A DNA stretch of 64,000 nt from Bacteroidota bacterium (GCA_963169635.1 CAUJDL010000066.1:28156-92155), one strand, 5' to 3'. Counted from the stretch's first letter, positions 19,339 to 28,926 are shown. Notes: generated by a model not told the origin, from the sequence alone. Numbers and translations: made by a program.

Positions 19339-20325
19339 TTATTTCTTAAATAATTTTACTCCTAATATAAATAAACTTCCTGCAATAGCAGGTATTACTC
19401 TATTAATAAACCATATAATAGCTGCTGTAAAAATTATGCCAAGTATATTAATACTTATTAATCCAAATAATTGCCTACTTACTTCGCCTCTTAAACCTAA
19501 CTCTGCAATAGGTATTGTAGGTACCACAGCTAATACCAAAAATAATACACAAACCATCCAAGCCAGCTGTACTATTGATGCCTCTACCTGAAATAGTTGT
19601 AGTAATAATAAATATTGAACTACAAATACAACGTATCTAAAAAAAGAAAGTAATAAAACTTTTGTTAATTCCTTATAATGAAAATCTTCTAATTTCTGAA
19701 TATAAAAAATATACTTAGCAACAAAAGGTATTTTCTCCATCAATTTTGTAAGCCATGACAGTTGAAAATAAATGAATAAAAAAATAACTGTTACAAAACT
19801 TAATGAATACATCATTGCATCTAACCAAAACTTACTTAATCCTTGTAAATGATGTGTATCATCTAAAATATTTAATCTTACATAAGCCAAACCTATTAAG
19901 CCCATTACTAAGGTTATAATTAATTGGCTTAAGCTACCTACTATAGAAAGTGCAATAGCTCTTAATCTATTACCATCTTTTAAATAAATTACTCTGCCTA
20001 CATATTCTCCTATACCATTAAAAGTATTTAATGCTACTGCTTGACCTGTAAATATGGCTCTATATGCTCTAAAAAAAGGAACTACTTGAATACCCTTAAC
20101 TAATATTTGCCATTTCTTAGCTTCTATACCCCAATTAACAAACATTAAAGCAATTACTACATATAATTTCCAAGCTGCTGCTGTAGTATATGAATTTAAA
20201 ATTATTTGCCATGCCTGAGAAAGATTAGGCTGCTCTTTTACTTGCTGATAAATAGAAAAACTTAACCAAACAAATAAAGCAGGACCAATGATATAATTGA
20301 CAAATATTTTATATTTCCGTTTCAG
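19339..20325 (-). CDS. Polytopic membrane protein, lysylphosphatidylglycerol synthase TM-region family
   Basis: A predicted inner-membrane protein of 328 residues with about eight helices, related to the membrane (flippase-like) part of lysylphosphatidylglycerol synthase and YbhN/AglD proteins. Visible family features are the polar helix VALNTFNGIGEYVGRVIYLK and a C-terminal PTIPIAELGLRGEVSRQLFG. The first ATG in frame (20145) would remove the first helix. Upstream the frame stays open to a TAA at 20329-20331 and encodes NYIIGPALFVWLSFSIYQQV, a convincing N-terminal membrane helix. The only sensible start is CTG at 20325 (reading KRKYKIF next), since no ATG, GTG or TTG fits. This is a rare start, or a base change in an ATG. 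Likely cotranscribed with the DUF3108 gene. Confidence 0.7.
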   Translation of the reverse strand: MKRKYKIFVNYIIGPALFVWLSFSIYQQVKEQPNLSQAWQIILNSYTTAAAWKLYVVIALMFVNWGIEAKKWQILVKGIQVVPFFRAYRAIFTGQAVALNTFNGIGEYVGRVIYLKDGNRLRAIALSIVGSLSQLIITLVMGLIGLAYVRLNILDDTHHLQGLSKFWLDAMMYSLSFVTVIFLFIYFQLSWLTKLMEKIPFVAKYIFYIQKLEDFHYKELTKVLLLSFFRYVVFVVQYLLLLQLFQVEASIVQLAWMVCVLFLVLAVVPTIPIAELGLRGEVSRQLFGLISINILGIIFTAAIIWFINRVIPAIAGSLFILGVKLFKK

Positions 20326-20493
20326 TAGTTAAATTTTTGGTGATACAAAATAAGGTATATAAATATGATAAAGAAAAATAACCATTAATTTTTATAATTA
20401 ATCAAAAAAACATAGTATATTAGTTGTCCTTTAATCCAAATTAATATTTTAATACAACTTTTTTTTGGAATAAATTTTATTAGGCTGTTACCC

Positions 20494-20501
20494 TATTTTT
20501 G
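20494..20501 (+). promoter_or_regulatory. Predicted -7 element for the paa operon
   Basis: TATTTTTG matches TAnnTTTG and lies 19 bases before the paaA ATG. The nearest TTG-type element (TTTTTTG ending at 20467) is 26 bases upstream, somewhat far. Confidence 0.45.
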
Positions 20502-20519
20502 TACCAAACACTAACTATT

Positions 20520-21464
20520 ATGGATTTGGAAAAACTTGCCACCAATTTTCAGCAAAAAATAAATGAAGAAATAAAAATAGAACCAAAAGATTGGATGCCT
20601 GATGCTTATAGAAAAACAAATATTAGGCAAATAAGCCAACATGCTCATAGCGAAATTGTAGGTATGCTACCAGAAGGAAATTGGATTACCAGAGCACCAT
20701 CATTAAAACGTAAAGCAATTCTTTTAGCAAAAATTCAAGACGAGGCAGGGCATGGTTTATATTTATATTCTGCTGCTGAAACCTTAGGTATTAGCAGAGA
20801 AGAAATGCTAGAACAATTACATACAGGCAAAGCAAAATATTCATCAATATTTAATTATCCTTCTCTTACATGGGCAGATATGGGTGCAATTGGTTGGTTG
20901 GTAGATGGTGCTGCAATTGTAAATCAAATTATTCTTTGCAGAACATCTTATGGTCCTTATTCAAGAGCAATGATTAGAATTTGTAAAGAAGAAAGTTTTC
21001 ATCAACGCCAGGGCTTTGAAATTTTATGGGTACTTTCTCAAGGTACAAAAGAACAAAAAGCAATGTGCCAAGATGCTATTAATCGTTGGTGGTGGCCAAG
21101 CCTAATGATGTTTGGTCCTAAAGATGATGAAAGCCCTAATACTGCTCAAAGCTTAGCATGGAAAATAAAAATTAAAACTAATGATGAACTAAGACAACAG
21201 TTTGTAGATATGATTGCAGAGCAAGTAAAAGTTTTAGGAATGACATTGCCAGACCCTAATTTAAAATGGAATACCAAAAAATTGCATTACGATTTTGGCG
21301 AAATAAATTGGCAAGAGTTTTGGAATGTTGTAAATGGTAATGGACCATGCAATAAACAAAGATTGAATGCCAGAATTAAAGCTCATAAAGATGGTGCATG
21401 GGTAAGAGAAGCTGCTTCTGCTTATGCTGCTAAAAAAAATCAACCACAATCAAAAGTAGCCTAA
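20520..21464 (+). CDS. paaA: Phenylacetyl-CoA epoxidase catalytic subunit PaaA
   Basis: Di-iron oxygenase subunit that converts phenylacetyl-CoA to the ring 1,2-epoxide together with PaaB, C, D and E. The 314 residues show the ferritin-like iron ligands in [19 protein letters not shown] and [15 protein letters not shown], plus the Trp-rich segment [19 protein letters not shown] typical of PaaA. I start at the ATG at 20520; seven upstream codons overlap the promoter element. It is first in a plus-strand operon; its stop shares one base with the start of a small lipoprotein gene that interrupts the paaA-paaB order. Confidence 0.96.
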   Translation: MDLEKLATNFQQKINEEIKIEPKDWMPDAYRKTNIRQISQHAHSEIVGMLPEGNWITRAPSLKRKAILLAKIQDEAGHGLYLYSAAETLGISREEMLEQLHTGKAKYSSIFNYPSLTWADMGAIGWLVDGAAIVNQIILCRTSYGPYSRAMIRICKEESFHQRQGFEILWVLSQGTKEQKAMCQDAINRWWWPSLMMFGPKDDESPNTAQSLAWKIKIKTNDELRQQFVDMIAEQVKVLGMTLPDPNLKWNTKKLHYDFGEINWQEFWNVVNGNGPCNKQRLNARIKAHKDGAWVREAASAYAAKKNQPQSKVA

Positions 21465-21871
21465 TGAAAAAAATATTTTTATTTAGTAGTATTATCATTT
21501 TTACTCTCTTTAGTTGTAAAGAAAAAGCAGTAAAAAAAGATACAAGATTTGCTTTAAGAAGCGATACACTAAATACTGTAAAGCTTAGCGATACATTAGT
21601 AATTTTTGAAGGTACTTGCAGAGGTTGTGAATACGAAAACTCTACAAATTTTGATATAGAAGATACTACTAAAAATATTCAATTACTAACCATTATAACT
21701 ATTGATAATAACCCACCTGATATGGCTGGTGGTAGTGTTGGTAAAGAAATAGAATTAGTACCTACTAAAACAGGTAAAGTAAATTTAAAGCTTTATAAGT
21801 TTTGGACAGAAGAAAAAACAGCAGAAGACTCTGGCAAAGCTATCACTTATCAAATAGAAGTTATCAATTAA
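21464..21871 (+). CDS. Small lipoprotein inside the paa operon
   Basis: A 135-residue predicted lipoprotein with signal peptide and lipobox TLFSC followed by KEKAVKKD. I do not recognise the family with confidence. The body is short beta strands with FEGTCRGCEYENS (two Cys), DNNPPDMAGGSVGKEIELVP and VNLKLYKFWTEEKTAEDSGK. The last part loosely recalls chagasin-type (I42) inhibitor folds, but key loops are not clear. Its ATG overlaps the paaA stop, so it is translated with the paa genes. Nothing in the known epoxidase complex requires an exported protein, so its place here is unusual. Confidence 0.7.
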   Translation: MKKIFLFSSIIIFTLFSCKEKAVKKDTRFALRSDTLNTVKLSDTLVIFEGTCRGCEYENSTNFDIEDTTKNIQLLTIITIDNNPPDMAGGSVGKEIELVPTKTGKVNLKLYKFWTEEKTAEDSGKAITYQIEVIN

Positions 21872-21920
21872 AATAATTTATTAAACAATAACAAAATTTA
21901 CCCCCAAAAAATAAAACACT

Positions 21921-22277
21921 ATGAACAACTTAATAAAAAAATATTTTTATGGCGATTATGGCGAAATTGAAGAAGGCGGCTCTAACACTTCTCAAGAAAA
22001 CCAATGGCCTTTATGGGAAATTTTTATTCGTAGTAAACAAGGTTTAGATCATAAACATGTTGGTAGCCTACATGCTGCAGATGCAAAAATGGCTATTGAA
22101 AATGCAAGAGATGTTTATACCAGAAGATTAGAAGGTGTAAGCATTTGGGTAGTAGAAAGTAAATATATTACTGCTAATAACCCAGATGAAGCAGGTGAAC
22201 TTTTTGAACCTGCAAAAGATAAAATTTATAGACATCCTACATTTTATAAATTACCAGACAAAGTAAATCACATGTAA
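21921..22277 (+). CDS. paaB: Phenylacetyl-CoA epoxidase subunit PaaB
   Basis: Small subunit of the phenylacetyl-CoA epoxidase. The 118 residues include WPLWEIFIRSKQGLDHKHVG, the family signature, then SLHAADAKMAIENARDVYTR and the segment GVSIWVVES. The N-terminal 25 residues (YFYGDYGEIEEGGSN) are an acidic extension compared with the short E. coli protein. It lies 49 bases after the lipoprotein gene and 57 bases before paaC. Confidence 0.94.
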   Translation: MNNLIKKYFYGDYGEIEEGGSNTSQENQWPLWEIFIRSKQGLDHKHVGSLHAADAKMAIENARDVYTRRLEGVSIWVVESKYITANNPDEAGELFEPAKDKIYRHPTFYKLPDKVNHM

Positions 22278-22334
22278 AATTTTTCTTTCAATAAGAAATT
22301 TTTTATAAAAATATATAAAGACAAATAGCTTATT

Positions 22335-23096
22335 ATGAGTAAACAACATGCTTCGGTAACTAACGAGCATAAAATAAATTATATTTTATACTTAGCAGAT
22401 TCTACACTTATTCTATCACATAGAAATAGTGAATGGTGTGGACATGCTCCTATTATAGAACAAGATATTGCACTTACTAATATTGCATTAGATTTATTAG
22501 GACAAGCAAGAAGTTTTTATCAATATGCTGCTACACTTATAGGTAATAATGTTACTGAAGATAGCCTTGCATATTTAAGAATAGAAAATGAATATAAAAA
22601 TTTATTACTAACAGAATTACCAAATGATGATTGGGCAAATACTATTTTAAAACAATTTTATTTTTCTGTTTATCAGTATTATTTATATCAGCAATTATTA
22701 AACAATAGCGATGAGCAAATTGTTGCTATTGCTAATAAAGCTATTAAAGAAGTTGTTTACCATGTTCGTTGGAGTGGAGAATGGGTTGTAAGACTTGGTG
22801 ATGGTACTGCTGAAAGTCATCAACGCATGAAAAATGCTATTGAAAATTTAAAAAACTATATTGGCGAAATGTTTATTGCTGCTGATTTTGAAACTGCTTT
22901 ACAAATAGATGTAAACAACATTCAACAACAATGGCAAGAAAAAGTAAATGCAACTTTTGCAGAAGCTACCCTACCATTACCAGAAAATATTTTTAACCAT
23001 ACAGGTGGCAAAAATGGAGTACATACAGAATACTTAGGTTATATTTTAACAGAAATGCAATACTTGCAAAGAACATATCCAAATGCAGTATGGTAA
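22335..23096 (+). CDS. paaC: Phenylacetyl-CoA epoxidase structural subunit PaaC
   Basis: Ferritin-like partner that forms the core heterodimer with PaaA. The 253 residues contain HRNSEWCGHAPIIEQDIALT and NIALDLLGQARSFYQYAA, and later EVVYHVRWSGEWVVRLGDGT with AESHQRMKNA, the standard PaaC pattern. Its end overlaps the start of paaD by seven bases, which indicates translational coupling. Confidence 0.95.
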   Translation: MSKQHASVTNEHKINYILYLADSTLILSHRNSEWCGHAPIIEQDIALTNIALDLLGQARSFYQYAATLIGNNVTEDSLAYLRIENEYKNLLLTELPNDDWANTILKQFYFSVYQYYLYQQLLNNSDEQIVAIANKAIKEVVYHVRWSGEWVVRLGDGTAESHQRMKNAIENLKNYIGEMFIAADFETALQIDVNNIQQQWQEKVNATFAEATLPLPENIFNHTGGKNGVHTEYLGYILTEMQYLQRTYPNAVW

Positions 23097-23596
23097 ATGA
23101 AAACAACATATCAATTGCAACTATTTGGAGTATTATTGAAACAATTCCAGACCCAGAAATTCCTGTTATTACTTTAAAAGATTTGGGTGTTATAAGAGAT
23201 GTAAAAATTGATGATGATAATAATATTGAAGTAATAATTACACCAACATATATTGGCTGCCCTGCAGTAGATATGATGAGTATGCAAATAATGCAAGAGC
23301 TTGCTGAGCATGGATATAAAAATACAAAAGTTACTAAAATACTTTCTCCTGCTTGGACTACAGATTGGTTAAGTGAAGAAGGAAAAAAGAAATTGAAAGC
23401 TTATGGTATTGCACCACCTAATCAAAAGCAAATAGTTTGCACACCAGATTTATTTCAGCAAGAAGAAGCAGTACAATGCCCACGTTGCGACTCTTATCAT
23501 ACAAAAATGATTGCACGTTTTGGCAGTACACCTTGCAAAGCATTATATCAATGCAACGATTGCAAAGAACCATTTGATTATTTTAAATGTCATTAA
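23090..23596 (+). CDS. paaD: Phenylacetyl-CoA epoxidase assembly protein PaaD
   Basis: MIP18-type protein thought to help iron-centre assembly of the epoxidase. Residues about 10-100 are the MIP18 domain (IPDPEIPVITLKDLGVIRDV; TPTYIGCPAVDMMSMQIMQE with the conserved Cys). The C-terminus carries a zinc ribbon: CPRCDSYHTKMIARFGSTPC then CNDCKEPFDYFKCH. The start overlaps paaC. A downstream frame overlaps its end, but the true start of paaG is after the stop. Confidence 0.95.
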   Translation: MVNENNISIATIWSIIETIPDPEIPVITLKDLGVIRDVKIDDDNNIEVIITPTYIGCPAVDMMSMQIMQELAEHGYKNTKVTKILSPAWTTDWLSEEGKKKLKAYGIAPPNQKQIVCTPDLFQQEEAVQCPRCDSYHTKMIARFGSTPCKALYQCNDCKEPFDYFKCH

Positions 23597-23618
23597 AAAA
23601 TTTATCAAACAAAATAAT

Positions 23619-24395
23619 ATGTCATCTGTTTTATTAGAAGTAAAAAATGCAATTGCTTTTATTACCTTAAATCGTCCAGAAAAATATAATTCATTTAATA
23701 GAGAAATGGCTTTATTGCTGCAAGAAATTTTAGATAATTGTGAGGCAGATAAAAATATTAGAGCCATTTATATTACTGGTGCTGGTAAAGCATTTTGTGC
23801 AGGACAAGATTTAGCAGAAGTTGTAGATCCTAACGGACCAGGTATGAATAAAATTTTAAGTGAGCATTATAATCCTATTATCAAGCGAATAAGAAATATT
23901 AATAAACCTATTATTGCTGCAATAAATGGTGTAGCTGCAGGTGCTGGTGCAAATATTGCTTTAAGTTGCGATGTAGTTATAGCTGCTGCTAATGCAAGTT
24001 TTATTCAAGCATTTTCTAAAATTGGTTTAATACCAGATAGTGGAGGTACATTTTTTTTACCAAGATTAATAGGCTTTCAAAAAGCAAGTGCATTAATGAT
24101 GCTTGGCGATAAAGTAACTGCTGAAGAAGCTTTACAAATGGGTATGATATATAAAGTTTTTGCAGACGATATTTTTAAAACTGAGAGTGAAAAAATTGCT
24201 GCAATACTTGCTCAATTACCTACAAAAGCATTGGCTTATATTAAACATGCTTTAAACCAATCGGCACAACATAATTTAGAACAACAATTATTGTTAGAAG
24301 ACGATTATCAACAAAAAGCTGCTATTACCAAAGATTATAAAGAAGGTGTAGCTGCATTTTTAGAAAAAAGATTACCAAAATTTATTGGCGAATAA
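23619..24395 (+). CDS. paaG: Enoyl-CoA hydratase/isomerase, PaaG-like epoxyphenylacetyl-CoA isomerase
   Basis: Crotonase-fold enzyme expected to turn the ring epoxide into oxepin-CoA, the substrate of PaaZ. The 258 residues show the oxyanion-hole segments GKAFCAGQDLAEVVDPNG and NGVAAGAGANIALSCD and the isomerase motif IGLIPDSGGTFFLPRLIGF, where the Asp in PDSGGT agrees with PaaG rather than PaaF. The start is the ATG at 23619, 22 bases after the paaD stop; the longer open frame overlaps paaD and lacks conserved residues. Confidence 0.9.
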   Translation: MSSVLLEVKNAIAFITLNRPEKYNSFNREMALLLQEILDNCEADKNIRAIYITGAGKAFCAGQDLAEVVDPNGPGMNKILSEHYNPIIKRIRNINKPIIAAINGVAAGAGANIALSCDVVIAAANASFIQAFSKIGLIPDSGGTFFLPRLIGFQKASALMMLGDKVTAEEALQMGMIYKVFADDIFKTESEKIAAILAQLPTKALAYIKHALNQSAQHNLEQQLLLEDDYQQKAAITKDYKEGVAAFLEKRLPKFIGE

Positions 24396-24466
24396 AAGCA
24401 ATAAATAATTAATTATATTTTCTTTAAAAGGAAAATTACATTACTAACTGCTTAATAAAAATTAAT

Positions 24467-24880
24467 ATGAGTACTACACCACAACAAGTAGTTAATCACA
24501 TGATGGAGCATGATATGTTTTCTCAGTGGTTAGGTATTACTGTGTTAGAAATAAAAGAAGGTTACAGTAAAATACAAATGACTGTACGTAAAGAAATGAT
24601 GAATGGTTTTGGTATAGCTCATGGTGGTATTGCATTTAGCTTTGCTGATAGTGCATTTGCTTTTGCTTGTAATAATAGAAATAATTTATCTGTAGCTTTA
24701 GATACCTCTATTAATTTTACAAAACCTGTACATACAAATGATGTATTAATTGCAGAAGCAAAAGAATTACATAATGGAAAAAGTACAGGCTTATATCATA
24801 TTACCATTACAAATCAGCATAACCATATTGTTGCAATGTTTAAAGGCACTTGCTTTAGAACAAATAAAAATTTAGTATAG
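24467..24880 (+). CDS. paaI: Hydroxyphenylacetyl-CoA thioesterase PaaI
   Basis: Hotdog-fold thioesterase that releases CoA from dead-end ring-hydroxylated or epoxide CoA esters and so protects the CoA pool. The 137 residues contain NGFGIAHGGIAFSFADSAFA with the catalytic Asp of the PaaI subgroup, then FTKPVHTNDVLIAEAKELHN. It is last in the visible paa operon, 71 bases after paaG, and converges with the CoA-binding protein gene. Confidence 0.9.
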   Translation: MSTTPQQVVNHMMEHDMFSQWLGITVLEIKEGYSKIQMTVRKEMMNGFGIAHGGIAFSFADSAFAFACNNRNNLSVALDTSINFTKPVHTNDVLIAEAKELHNGKSTGLYHITITNQHNHIVAMFKGTCFRTNKNLV

Positions 24881-24900
24881 TTTTTCTTAAAAGAAATTTT

Positions 24901-25263
24901 TTAATACTGCCCTGTACTCAGCATTACTAAAGTACAAGCTTCTATTGTTTCAATATTATTTTTTTCTGCTAATTGTACTAATTCAAAATTTTCTGTACCG
25001 GGATTAAAAATTATTCTCTTTGGTTTTAATGAAAGAATATAATTGTAATAGGTTTGTTGTCTTTGAGGATTTAAATAAAGTGTTACAGTATCTATATCAT
25101 TAAACATTATAGGTTCTTTATGTACTGTAATATTTTCTATTGTTGTTTGTTTGCTACCAATTGCTTCTACAGTATGTCCATAAGCTAATAATTTTTTTAC
25201 AGCTTTATTACTATATCTTTCAATATTATCAGAAGCACCTAACACTAAAGTTTTTTTATTCAT
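24901..25263 (-). CDS. CoA-binding domain protein (YccU-like)
   Basis: A 120-residue Rossmann-type protein of the small CoA_binding family. KKTLVLGASDNIERYSNKAV is the nucleotide-binding loop, and the later KRIIFNPGTENFELVQLAEK and NIETIEACTLVML complete the family pattern. Function of the stand-alone proteins is not established. I start at the ATG at 25263, since the 12 upstream codons overlap the end of gldB. It is last in a minus-strand run recQ-gldB-this gene. Confidence 0.85.
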   Translation of the reverse strand: MNKKTLVLGASDNIERYSNKAVKKLLAYGHTVEAIGSKQTTIENITVHKEPIMFNDIDTVTLYLNPQRQQTYYNYILSLKPKRIIFNPGTENFELVQLAEKNNIETIEACTLVMLSTGQY

Positions 25264-25273
25264 ACAAAAAAAA

Positions 25274-26365
25274 TTATGGCTTGTATTTAGCTTGTTCAAA
25301 AATTTGTTTTGCAGGGGTATTAATTAAATCTTGTAATGTTTTTTTATCATTCTTCTGCATCCATTTTTTTACAATTTGCCAACCTACAAATTTTCCTATA
25401 AAGCCTGGTGAGGTTTCTCCAAAAGCAGTTGTTTTTGGGCCATCATTCATATACTCCATTACAATAGATGGTTCTGTTTGATAAATTAAATCATTTGTTA
25501 TAAAAAAGCTCCAGATAGATGCTTCACTTTTATAACATGCATCTAACTGATTTTGTGTATAGCCAATTTTTAAACTATCTGCAGCATAAGGTAAAAATGC
25601 ATCTAATACATAAAGCTTTTTACCTGCTTCTATCATTTGTTCTATTAATGGTTTGCCTTGATATGATTGATGAAAAATATCGTCAATAATTACATTTAAA
25701 ACATTTATAGGTATATAAGCTTTATCAAATCTTCTACTAATAAATGTTGGATAAAACTGTTGCATTGCAGGCTCTTTATACATTGCATAGTCTTTACCCA
25801 TATTTAGCTGAAGCCCAACTGCCATAATATTTTCATTAATTCTTACAGCACCAGAGCCACCACTATTATCACTTAACATTATAAAAGCATCCCAAGGACC
25901 AATGTATGTTATTAATTGTGTTGGTAGCTGATATTGAGGAAAATAATATTTTACAAATTGAAAGCCTTGTTTAATATCTTTTTCTGCTGCTGAAAAATCT
26001 TTAAAAATATTTTTACTATCTGCATATACATTGCTATAAGCATTGGTAAAAAGTTTTACTGCATTAATTACACTATCAGGCTGTGGATTTATAGCTAATA
26101 AATTGTATAAATAATCTATTGCAAAGTTTGGATATTTTTCAAATAATGTTTGAATAGCATTATCTAAATGTGTAGTATCCATAGAAAAAAAATCTTGCTC
26201 AAAACGTTGTGTACTAAGCTCTATTTTTATATGAGATACATCAGGAATTTTTTTGTTATTGTTACAACCTGCAAATACAAATAGTGTAAAAAATGTTATG
26301 CTGATAAAAAGAAAATACTTTTTATAAAACAATATAGTTTCTTTTAACTTTAATAAATGGAGCAT
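25274..26365 (-). CDS. gldB: Gliding motility lipoprotein GldB
   Basis: A 363-residue lipoprotein of the GldB family, required for gliding in Flavobacterium and widespread in Bacteroidota including non-gliders. The N-terminus has a hydrophobic signal and lipobox FVFAGC. Family segments are ELSTQRFEQDFFSMDTTHLD, TQLITYIGPWDAFIMLSDN and WSFFITNDLIYQTEPSIVME, with GPKTTAFGETSPGFIGKFVG near the C-terminus. gldC, its common neighbour, is not present. It starts 24 bases after the recQ stop, so the two are probably cotranscribed. Confidence 0.88.
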   Translation of the reverse strand: MLHLLKLKETILFYKKYFLFISITFFTLFVFAGCNNNKKIPDVSHIKIELSTQRFEQDFFSMDTTHLDNAIQTLFEKYPNFAIDYLYNLLAINPQPDSVINAVKLFTNAYSNVYADSKNIFKDFSAAEKDIKQGFQFVKYYFPQYQLPTQLITYIGPWDAFIMLSDNSGGSGAVRINENIMAVGLQLNMGKDYAMYKEPAMQQFYPTFISRRFDKAYIPINVLNVIIDDIFHQSYQGKPLIEQMIEAGKKLYVLDAFLPYAADSLKIGYTQNQLDACYKSEASIWSFFITNDLIYQTEPSIVMEYMNDGPKTTAFGETSPGFIGKFVGWQIVKKWMQKNDKKTLQDLINTPAKQIFEQAKYKP

Positions 26366-26389
26366 GAAAATATTTTAATAGCTAAAAAA

Positions 26390-28687
26390 TTAATTACCAA
26401 AAACACTTAAAAATTTAATACGCATTATTTTTAATTGCTCCCATGTATAATTATATTCTGCAAGTTCTTTTTGTGCTACTTCTAACGAAGAGGTTTCGCA
26501 ACTTTTAAAATATGCTAAAATTTCTTCTTGGTCTATTTCATCTAACCAATCATCTATTGCATAATCTAAATTAAGTCTTGTACCACTTGCAGTAATAGTT
26601 TCCATTTCTTCTAAAAGCTCGTTAAGGGTAAGTCCTCTAATACTTGCAATAGTTTCTATAGGTATTTTTTTATCTATATTTTGAATAATAAAAATTTTGT
26701 TACTGCTTTTATTAGCCACACTTTTCATTACAAAATCATCGGGCTTTTCAATATCATTTTCTTCTACATATTTAGCAATTAGTTCTACAAAAGGTTTACC
26801 ATATTTTAAAGCTTTGCCTTTACTAACACCCTGACATTTTTCTAACTCATCTAATGTTGTTGGGTATAGTGTACTCATATCTTGTAATGAGTTTTCTAAA
26901 AAAATAACAAATGGTGGCAATCCTTTTTTCTTAGCTTCTTTTTGTCTAAGTTCTTTCAGCATTTCAAACAATACATCATCTGCACCAGCAGAAGCTTCAC
27001 CTTCTACTTCTACATCATCATCATCATCGTCTGCATCATGAAAAATATTATTTAATACAATAGTAAATGAAGTAGGTTTTTTCATCCATGCTAAACCCTT
27101 ATCAGTAAATTTAAGTAAGCCATATTCTTCAATATCTTTAGTAATAAGATTTTCTAACATCATTTGTCTTATTAAACTATTCCAAAAATGTGCATCTTTA
27201 TCTTTACCTATACCAAATACAGGAGATTTATCGTGTCTGAACATGGTAATTTGTGGTGTAAGTCTGCCCATAATTACATTAATAGTATAATCTGCCACAA
27301 ATCTTTCATCTAAAGCTTTAATAACTTTCATCGCTTTTACTACATCGTCTTTAGCTTCTATTTTTTCTTTTGGATGTTTGCAATTATCGCAATTGCCACA
27401 TTTTCTATCGCCCCATTCTTCACCAAAATAATGTAGTAAAATTTTTCTTCTACAAACACTGCTTTCTGCAAAAGCAACAGTTTCATTTATTAGTTGTGCA
27501 CCAACTTCTCTTTCACTCAAAGGTTTATCTCTCATTAAATGTTCTAATTTAGAAACATCTTTATGAGAGTAGTATAAAACACAAATACCTTCTAAACCAT
27601 CACGTCCTGCTCTACCAGTTTCTTGATAATAATTTTCTATTGATTTAGGAATATTGTAATGAATGACAAAACGAATATCTGGCTTATCAATACCCATACC
27701 AAATGCAATTGTTGCTACAATTACTTGTACTTCTTCGTTTAAAAAATCGTCTTGTCTTTTGCTTCTAAGTTTTTGGTCTAATCCTGCATGATAAGCAACA
27801 GCTTTAATATTATTAGCCATTAAAACTTCTGCTAATTCTTCTGTTGTTCTTCTGTTTAATGTATAAATAATACCACTCTTACCTTTATGATGAGTAATAA
27901 ATTTTACAATATGTTTTATAGTATGTTCTTTCTTTAATTTAGGTTGTACTTCATAAAAAAGATTAGTACGATTAAAAGAAGAAATAAACACATTAGGATT
28001 TCTTAAGCCTAAGTTTTTAATAATATCGCTTTGTACTTTTGGTGTAGCCGTAGCTGTTAAGGCTATTACAGGAATATGAGGATTTATTTCGTTCATCATA
28101 TCTCTTAACCTTCTATATTCTGGTCTAAAATCATGACCCCATTCACTAATACAATGAGCTTCATCTACACCAAAAAATGAAATATTTAAATCGCCAAAGA
28201 ATTCTAAGTTTTCTTCTTTAGTAAGTGTTTCTGGTGCTACATATAAAAGTTTAGTTTTTCCTGCAAGTAAATCTTCTTTTACAATTTTTATTTGTCCTTT
28301 GTTTAAAGATGAGTTTAAGAAATGTGCTACATCATCTTGTTCGCTATAACCTCTAACTAAATCTACCTGATTTTTCATTAAGGCAATTAATGGAGATACA
28401 ATAATAGCACATCCAGGCAATAGCATTGCTGGTAATTGATAGCATAAACTTTTACCACCACCAGTAGGCATAATAACAAACGTATCGTTATTGGTTAATA
28501 AACTATTGATAGATTTTTCTTGTGTGCCTTTAAACTCTGTAAAACCAAAATACTTTTGTAACCCTGCATGAATATCATAATCATGCTGCTTTTTTACTAA
28601 ATTGTTGGGCTTTGTAACACTATGCTTTGAAGTAGTTCTAGAAACAGCTGATTTTTTAGCTGTTGTTTTTTTTGATGATGTAGGCAT
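26390..28687 (-). CDS. recQ: ATP-dependent DNA helicase RecQ
   Basis: 3'-5' DNA helicase for recombination and fork repair. The 765 residues begin with a basic Lys/Ser/Thr tail (1-35). Motif I is FVIMPTGGGKSLCYQLPAML, motif II is FGVDEAHCISEWGHDF, and motif VI is YYQETGRAGRDG. The zinc site is formed by SVCRRKILLHYF and CGNCDNCKHPK, then a winged-helix RQC domain. An acidic run with six Asp in a row (DADDDDDD, about 553-560) precedes an HRDC domain (PPFVIFLENSLQDMSTLYP). A further C-terminal helical region of about 120 residues follows, as in many Bacteroidota RecQ proteins. Confidence 0.95.
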   Translation of the reverse strand: MPTSSKKTTAKKSAVSRTTSKHSVTKPNNLVKKQHDYDIHAGLQKYFGFTEFKGTQEKSINSLLTNNDTFVIMPTGGGKSLCYQLPAMLLPGCAIIVSPLIALMKNQVDLVRGYSEQDDVAHFLNSSLNKGQIKIVKEDLLAGKTKLLYVAPETLTKEENLEFFGDLNISFFGVDEAHCISEWGHDFRPEYRRLRDMMNEINPHIPVIALTATATPKVQSDIIKNLGLRNPNVFISSFNRTNLFYEVQPKLKKEHTIKHIVKFITHHKGKSGIIYTLNRRTTEELAEVLMANNIKAVAYHAGLDQKLRSKRQDDFLNEEVQVIVATIAFGMGIDKPDIRFVIHYNIPKSIENYYQETGRAGRDGLEGICVLYYSHKDVSKLEHLMRDKPLSEREVGAQLINETVAFAESSVCRRKILLHYFGEEWGDRKCGNCDNCKHPKEKIEAKDDVVKAMKVIKALDERFVADYTINVIMGRLTPQITMFRHDKSPVFGIGKDKDAHFWNSLIRQMMLENLITKDIEEYGLLKFTDKGLAWMKKPTSFTIVLNNIFHDADDDDDDVEVEGEASAGADDVLFEMLKELRQKEAKKKGLPPFVIFLENSLQDMSTLYPTTLDELEKCQGVSKGKALKYGKPFVELIAKYVEENDIEKPDDFVMKSVANKSSNKIFIIQNIDKKIPIETIASIRGLTLNELLEEMETITASGTRLNLDYAIDDWLDEIDQEEILAYFKSCETSSLEVAQKELAEYNYTWEQLKIMRIKFLSVFGN

Positions 28688-28872
28688 AATTTCTGTCCTC
28701 TTCTTCTTCTTAAATACTTTTAAACCTAAAAGATACTGAATATTGGATAATAAATAATATTTATTTTAAAAGGACAGCGAAGTTAATCATTTAATAATGT
28801 AAAAACAATAGATAATAACGATATTTTAAAGATGCTTTACCTATATACTTAAACTTAAAAAATGCTATAAAA

Positions 28873-28904
28873 CAAAAAAGCCTATCTGACAAACAGATAA
28901 GCTT
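28873..28904 (-). terminator. Rho-independent terminator of the small Cys/Lys-rich gene
   Basis: AAGCCTATCTG and CAGATAAGCTT form an 11-position stem with one mismatch around a 5-base loop. On the minus strand it ends in a T run. It lies just after the stop of the 63-residue gene. Confidence 0.75.
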
Positions 28905-28926
28905 TATAAAAAAAGTAGATAACTAA

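Noticed and set aside
23511..23618. Upstream extension of paaG overlapping paaD
   Set aside because: The 36 extra codons lie inside paaD and have no crotonase features; the ATG at 23619 gives the normal family start.
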